Positions 60,846 through 64,000 of a DNA stretch of 64,000 bases are shown here, one piece after another (within the stretch, counting starts at the first letter, position 1; each line of letters opens with the position of its first letter). Origin of the DNA: Membranipora membranacea (lineage: Eukaryota > Bryozoa > Gymnolaemata > Cheilostomatida > Membraniporidae); contig OU612070.1 of NCBI GenBank assembly GCA_914767715.1, positions 21,874,025 through 21,938,024 on the forward strand, read 5' to 3'. The translations under genes and the position numbers were made by a program. Under the pieces are notes generated by a model, which was given only the letters and a program-made list of their open reading frames with translations, was not told the DNA's origin and did no database searches.

Positions 60846-62077
60846 TACATAAACCGCTGACCTGCTGACCTTGTCAGAGTCACCATAAGACTTCTGATAA
60901 GTGAGAGGCACTCGCTAGACAATACTACAGTTTCAAACACAGTGACAGGTTGATCGCATTGAAATTTACTACTACGCGGGCGAATCGAGTTGAAAGTTTC
61001 ATTGGCGCAATGAAAGTTTTAAAGGCTTGGAACTTGGCGCAATGAAATGAAAAGTTCAGGGGATGCGTCAGTGAAATCAAAACAAATCTCAAATTTTCCC
61101 CATGGTGCATAGGAGCGAAAGGAAATAAGAGCAGAGAAGTTATTGAGCAGCCAAAAAATCTGTTATGAATTAATGCTCCCAACCTTGCCAAGCCTCGTAG
61201 AATTCCAATTTTTTGGTTGATTCTTATGTTCATGGTTGTTAGTTAGATTTTGGAGACATTTCGGAGTTTCTCCAGGCCCTATACATAGTATATTTATTCC
61301 TTTGACAAAGCACCTTCTTTGTTCTTTTATACATATTTACTATATTAGATTGGTAACTGCTGGATTGTTTTACCATGTGCAATATTATATCATCTTTTTG
61401 ACATCTTATCGGTTATCCAGAGATCCGCTTTTCAACAAGTATCATCATGTTTAGCATTGTGGCTCAAACTTACTATATAATTGTGACGTAATACTTATTA
61501 AACATTTTTTATCCGGCATTTTATCTATTATTCGATAAACTCATAAAGAAAAACGATCGGTAATTCTGACAATACTGTTAAATCGAACTTCTATCTCAAA
61601 ATATTGGTAGGCTGTTATGTTACTATTATTCCCACCTCTCAGGTTGTGAATGTGTATATATTCTGTTTGCATTCAGAGAATTGGAGAAAGGGTGGATGCT
61701 TCCGTTCAATTCTGGACAAAATTGCGGGTAATTTCCGTCGCAGGTTAACAACCAGCTAATTCTTCTAGCAACATTTTTCTGCACCCTGGCAGCATGCTAA
61801 GCAGAAATTAGGCTATTTTATCACTTGTAAAATGTTCAGCACCTATTTAAGGACCCCATGGGTGCAGTTTCTTAGAATAATTAGCCTCTGTCACCACTGT
61901 GAGTGCTGTATGAATGTGAACGCTGCGAAAAAACATCCCCTATAGATAAGGCCATGATATAATCCAACATTTGAATCCATTGCATGGCTGGAGCTTGTCA
62001 TATATAGTAGTCAAGCTAAGGGCTTTCACAAAAACTTTGACTGATTCAAAATATTAAATATCAATTTTTTGACTAGG
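60846..62077. other. Spacer between tandem glutamate receptor genes
   Basis: About 1.2 kb with no supported gene. It must contain the 3' untranslated region of the first receptor and the promoter of the second. Candidate regulatory signals were not distinguishable from the AT-rich background. Confidence 0.4.
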
Positions 62078-63985
62078 ATGGATTCCTGTATAACCTTCCA
62101 TTTCTTATACTCTTTACTGTGGCTGTCTGTTTTACTTCGGCTTGTCAGAGCTGGTCAATCAACTAACATGTTTAATGTGGGTAAGTATCGAGTAAGGCGC
62201 TTTAATTTTTATAGATATATTTACTTTTCAACATCTTAATTTATCCGTTATGTTATGGTTAATATTATCACAGAGTAATTCCGACCTGTTTAAAAGGTAT
62301 AGGAACACCTAAAAAAAAGTTTTCCGACTGAGTTGATTTTGGCACATATGGAAGACCATCTAGGTAGGAGTATATTTCTATGAGGATCGAGGACGTAACG
62401 TCTCATGACGTTGCGTTATTGGATATCGAGTCTGGCAAACCAAACTGATATATCTGATTTGGTATAACTTCTATTTGTGAGTGAGGAGCCGGTATTCTCT
62501 GCCATATAGGGATATAAATTATTATGTTTTCACAAGACACAACAAACAATCACTAAACCGAGGGGACATATTTGTGTCATTCCTTATTTACTTTTCTTTC
62601 TCTTATGTTTTCCAACCTTAGCTGGATTTTTTGAGCCTCGATCGTACAACACTAGTGAGCTATGGGAGGACAAGGACTCGCCCCTTATGTTCTTGTATGC
62701 TAAGGATTATGCACAGATGGGCTCAGTGAGGTTTCCTAATGATACACGTCTCAACAGCTTTCAGTACAACATTACCAATCAGGATGGCTTTCTCTTGTCT
62801 CAGAAAGGTAGAAAATGGATAATCTTTGTTTTGCAGACGATGTGATTGAATCTTCGCTTCTGAATTCTTGACTTATTGTCATCAATTCCTGACATTTGAT
62901 ACTGTCAAATAATGATGAGTCAACGTTGCTCTGCTGGGATCTGGACGGATGTTTTCCTTTAATGTTTTGATGATCTGTAACTCACACGATTTGGGAGGAC
63001 AGAAACAGTCAAGAACAAACGAAAACGAATTTGCAGTGATAAATGTGCAATAGCGAGTAGTTTTATGTAGTCCACAATGCAATATAATCTAGGATGAATT
63101 TGTGAAGCCAAATTTGTTTGAACCTCTGTTTTATCTCATTCTTAGTTTGCGGAGATGCATTAAAGAATCTGCAGATAGGAGCTTCCATGGGAACTCGTAC
63201 AAAGTCACTACAGAAGTATATGTACATTGTCAGTGATGCTAAAAAGGTGCCATATTTCGAACTGTTACCCTCCCTGAGTGACAGTAGGTACGTTCAATAA
63301 TATGATATTCTGATACACCGTTGTCCGTAGCCTCACCTTGGCCGTGGTGCAATGGGTAGGGCATGGGTCTATTAATCGAGAGATCCCGTGATCGATTCCC
63401 GGCGGATCACGGTTGTGTCAGGAAGGGCATCCGACCTCAAACGCTTCTGTGCCACATTAGTATACATGCCATAGACCCATACTGATACAGGAAACAAAAA
63501 CCAAGAAACATCAAGGTATCACAAATGGTATCACAGGGTACTGATATTATAAATGGATGTGAGTTTTTTTTGTCTGTCATCTCACCAGTTTTGTAATGCT
63601 TTAAGTCTGGTTCTAGTCACATTCTGTGTGAATAAGGTATTCAAGCTTTTGATGCTCTCAGCTGGGTCATATGAAGATTAGCGCTCATTATCGATATTCA
63701 GAGAAGTTCAAGGATAATTAGCAGTACTTGCAGTCATTTCGAGATGACATACCGCATACTTCAAAATTGAGTCAATTGGTGATACGGGTATATCAAGATT
63801 CCAGCTCCCATTCTACACTTTCATGGTATAATTGATTCTTGTCAGAACTATTTACAGAGAGATGGTTATACAGATGCACCCAGACCCTAAAGAGCTGGTA
63901 GAACTGATCAAACATTTAATACAAGACAAGCAACATAAAGACTGGGGCTGGCAGAATGTCTTCATCGTTTACGAGTCTGATGACG
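62078..63985 (+). CDS. Second AMPA/kainate-type glutamate receptor subunit, 5' part only
   Basis: Four exons: 62078-62180, 62622-62807, 63146-63287, 63858-63985, with phases 1, 1, 2, 1, the same as the upstream receptor. They encode a signal peptide (hydrophobic LYSLLWLSVLLRLV) and the start of the amino-terminal domain. Long stretches match the first receptor: [51 protein letters not shown]. Exons 3 and 4 have exactly the same lengths (142 and 128 bases) as their counterparts. This is a tandem duplicate; the ligand-binding and channel parts lie beyond the right edge. Confidence 0.9.
63341..63480 (+). mobile_element. tRNA-derived SINE with LINE-like tail
   Basis: The head has an A-box-like TGGTGCAATGGGTAGGGCA and a B-box-like GATCGATTCCC. 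The tail holds AGGAAGGGCATCCGACC followed by CTGTGCCA, a segment recurring at the 3' ends of many animal SINEs and RTE-type LINEs. It is in intron 3 of the second receptor gene. Confidence 0.6.
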
Positions 63986-64000
63986 GTAAGATAACAGGTT

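Overview
This window is animal (metazoan) nuclear DNA, most likely from an invertebrate. The genes have many GT-AG introns with consistent phases, the base composition is AT-rich, and the product set (AMPA/kainate-type glutamate receptors, an SLC16-type transporter, LRRC59, a PLD3/4/5-family protein) is animal. Introns and intergenic DNA are full of short inverted-repeat elements and tRNA-derived SINEs. The phylum cannot be fixed from the sequence alone.

Layout from left to right. 0.1-0.26 kb (-): first coding exon of a small signal-anchor membrane protein that runs off the left edge. 3.6-12.5 kb (-): a large protein joining a GlnD/DUF294-type nucleotidyltransferase domain, TPR-like helices, a row of TQT (dynein light chain type) motifs and two ZZ zinc fingers. 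14.7-21.0 kb (+): a complete six-exon SLC16/monocarboxylate-transporter-like gene. 21.17-25.90 kb: an apparently intact PIF/Harbinger DNA transposon with 36-bp terminal inverted repeats, a 3-bp target duplication and both proteins (DDE transposase and Myb/SANT-like), inserted about 190 bp past the transporter stop codon. 26.4-26.7 kb: a tandem repeat rich in GGGAAATTCC. 30.5-38.2 kb (-): a ten-exon type II membrane PLD3/4/5-like protein in which both HKD motifs have lost their His and Lys. 40.6-45.9 kb (-): a complete eight-exon LRRC59 orthologue. 48.4-60.8 kb (+): an 18-exon AMPA/kainate-type ionotropic glutamate receptor. 62.1 kb to the right edge (+): the first four exons of a tandem paralogue.

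The genes do not form an operon-like unit. The clear local relationships are the tandem receptor duplication, the convergent gene pair inside the Harbinger element, and the head-to-head arrangement of the nucleotidyltransferase gene and the transporter. Exons were joined by hand from splice sites, reading frame and family resemblance. All phases agree except one extra A in exon 9 of the first receptor and an unresolved join at the 3' end of the nucleotidyltransferase gene. The most unusual object is the nucleotidyltransferase-TPR-TQT-ZZ protein, followed by the PLD pseudoenzyme, the young Harbinger copy and the kappaB-like satellite.
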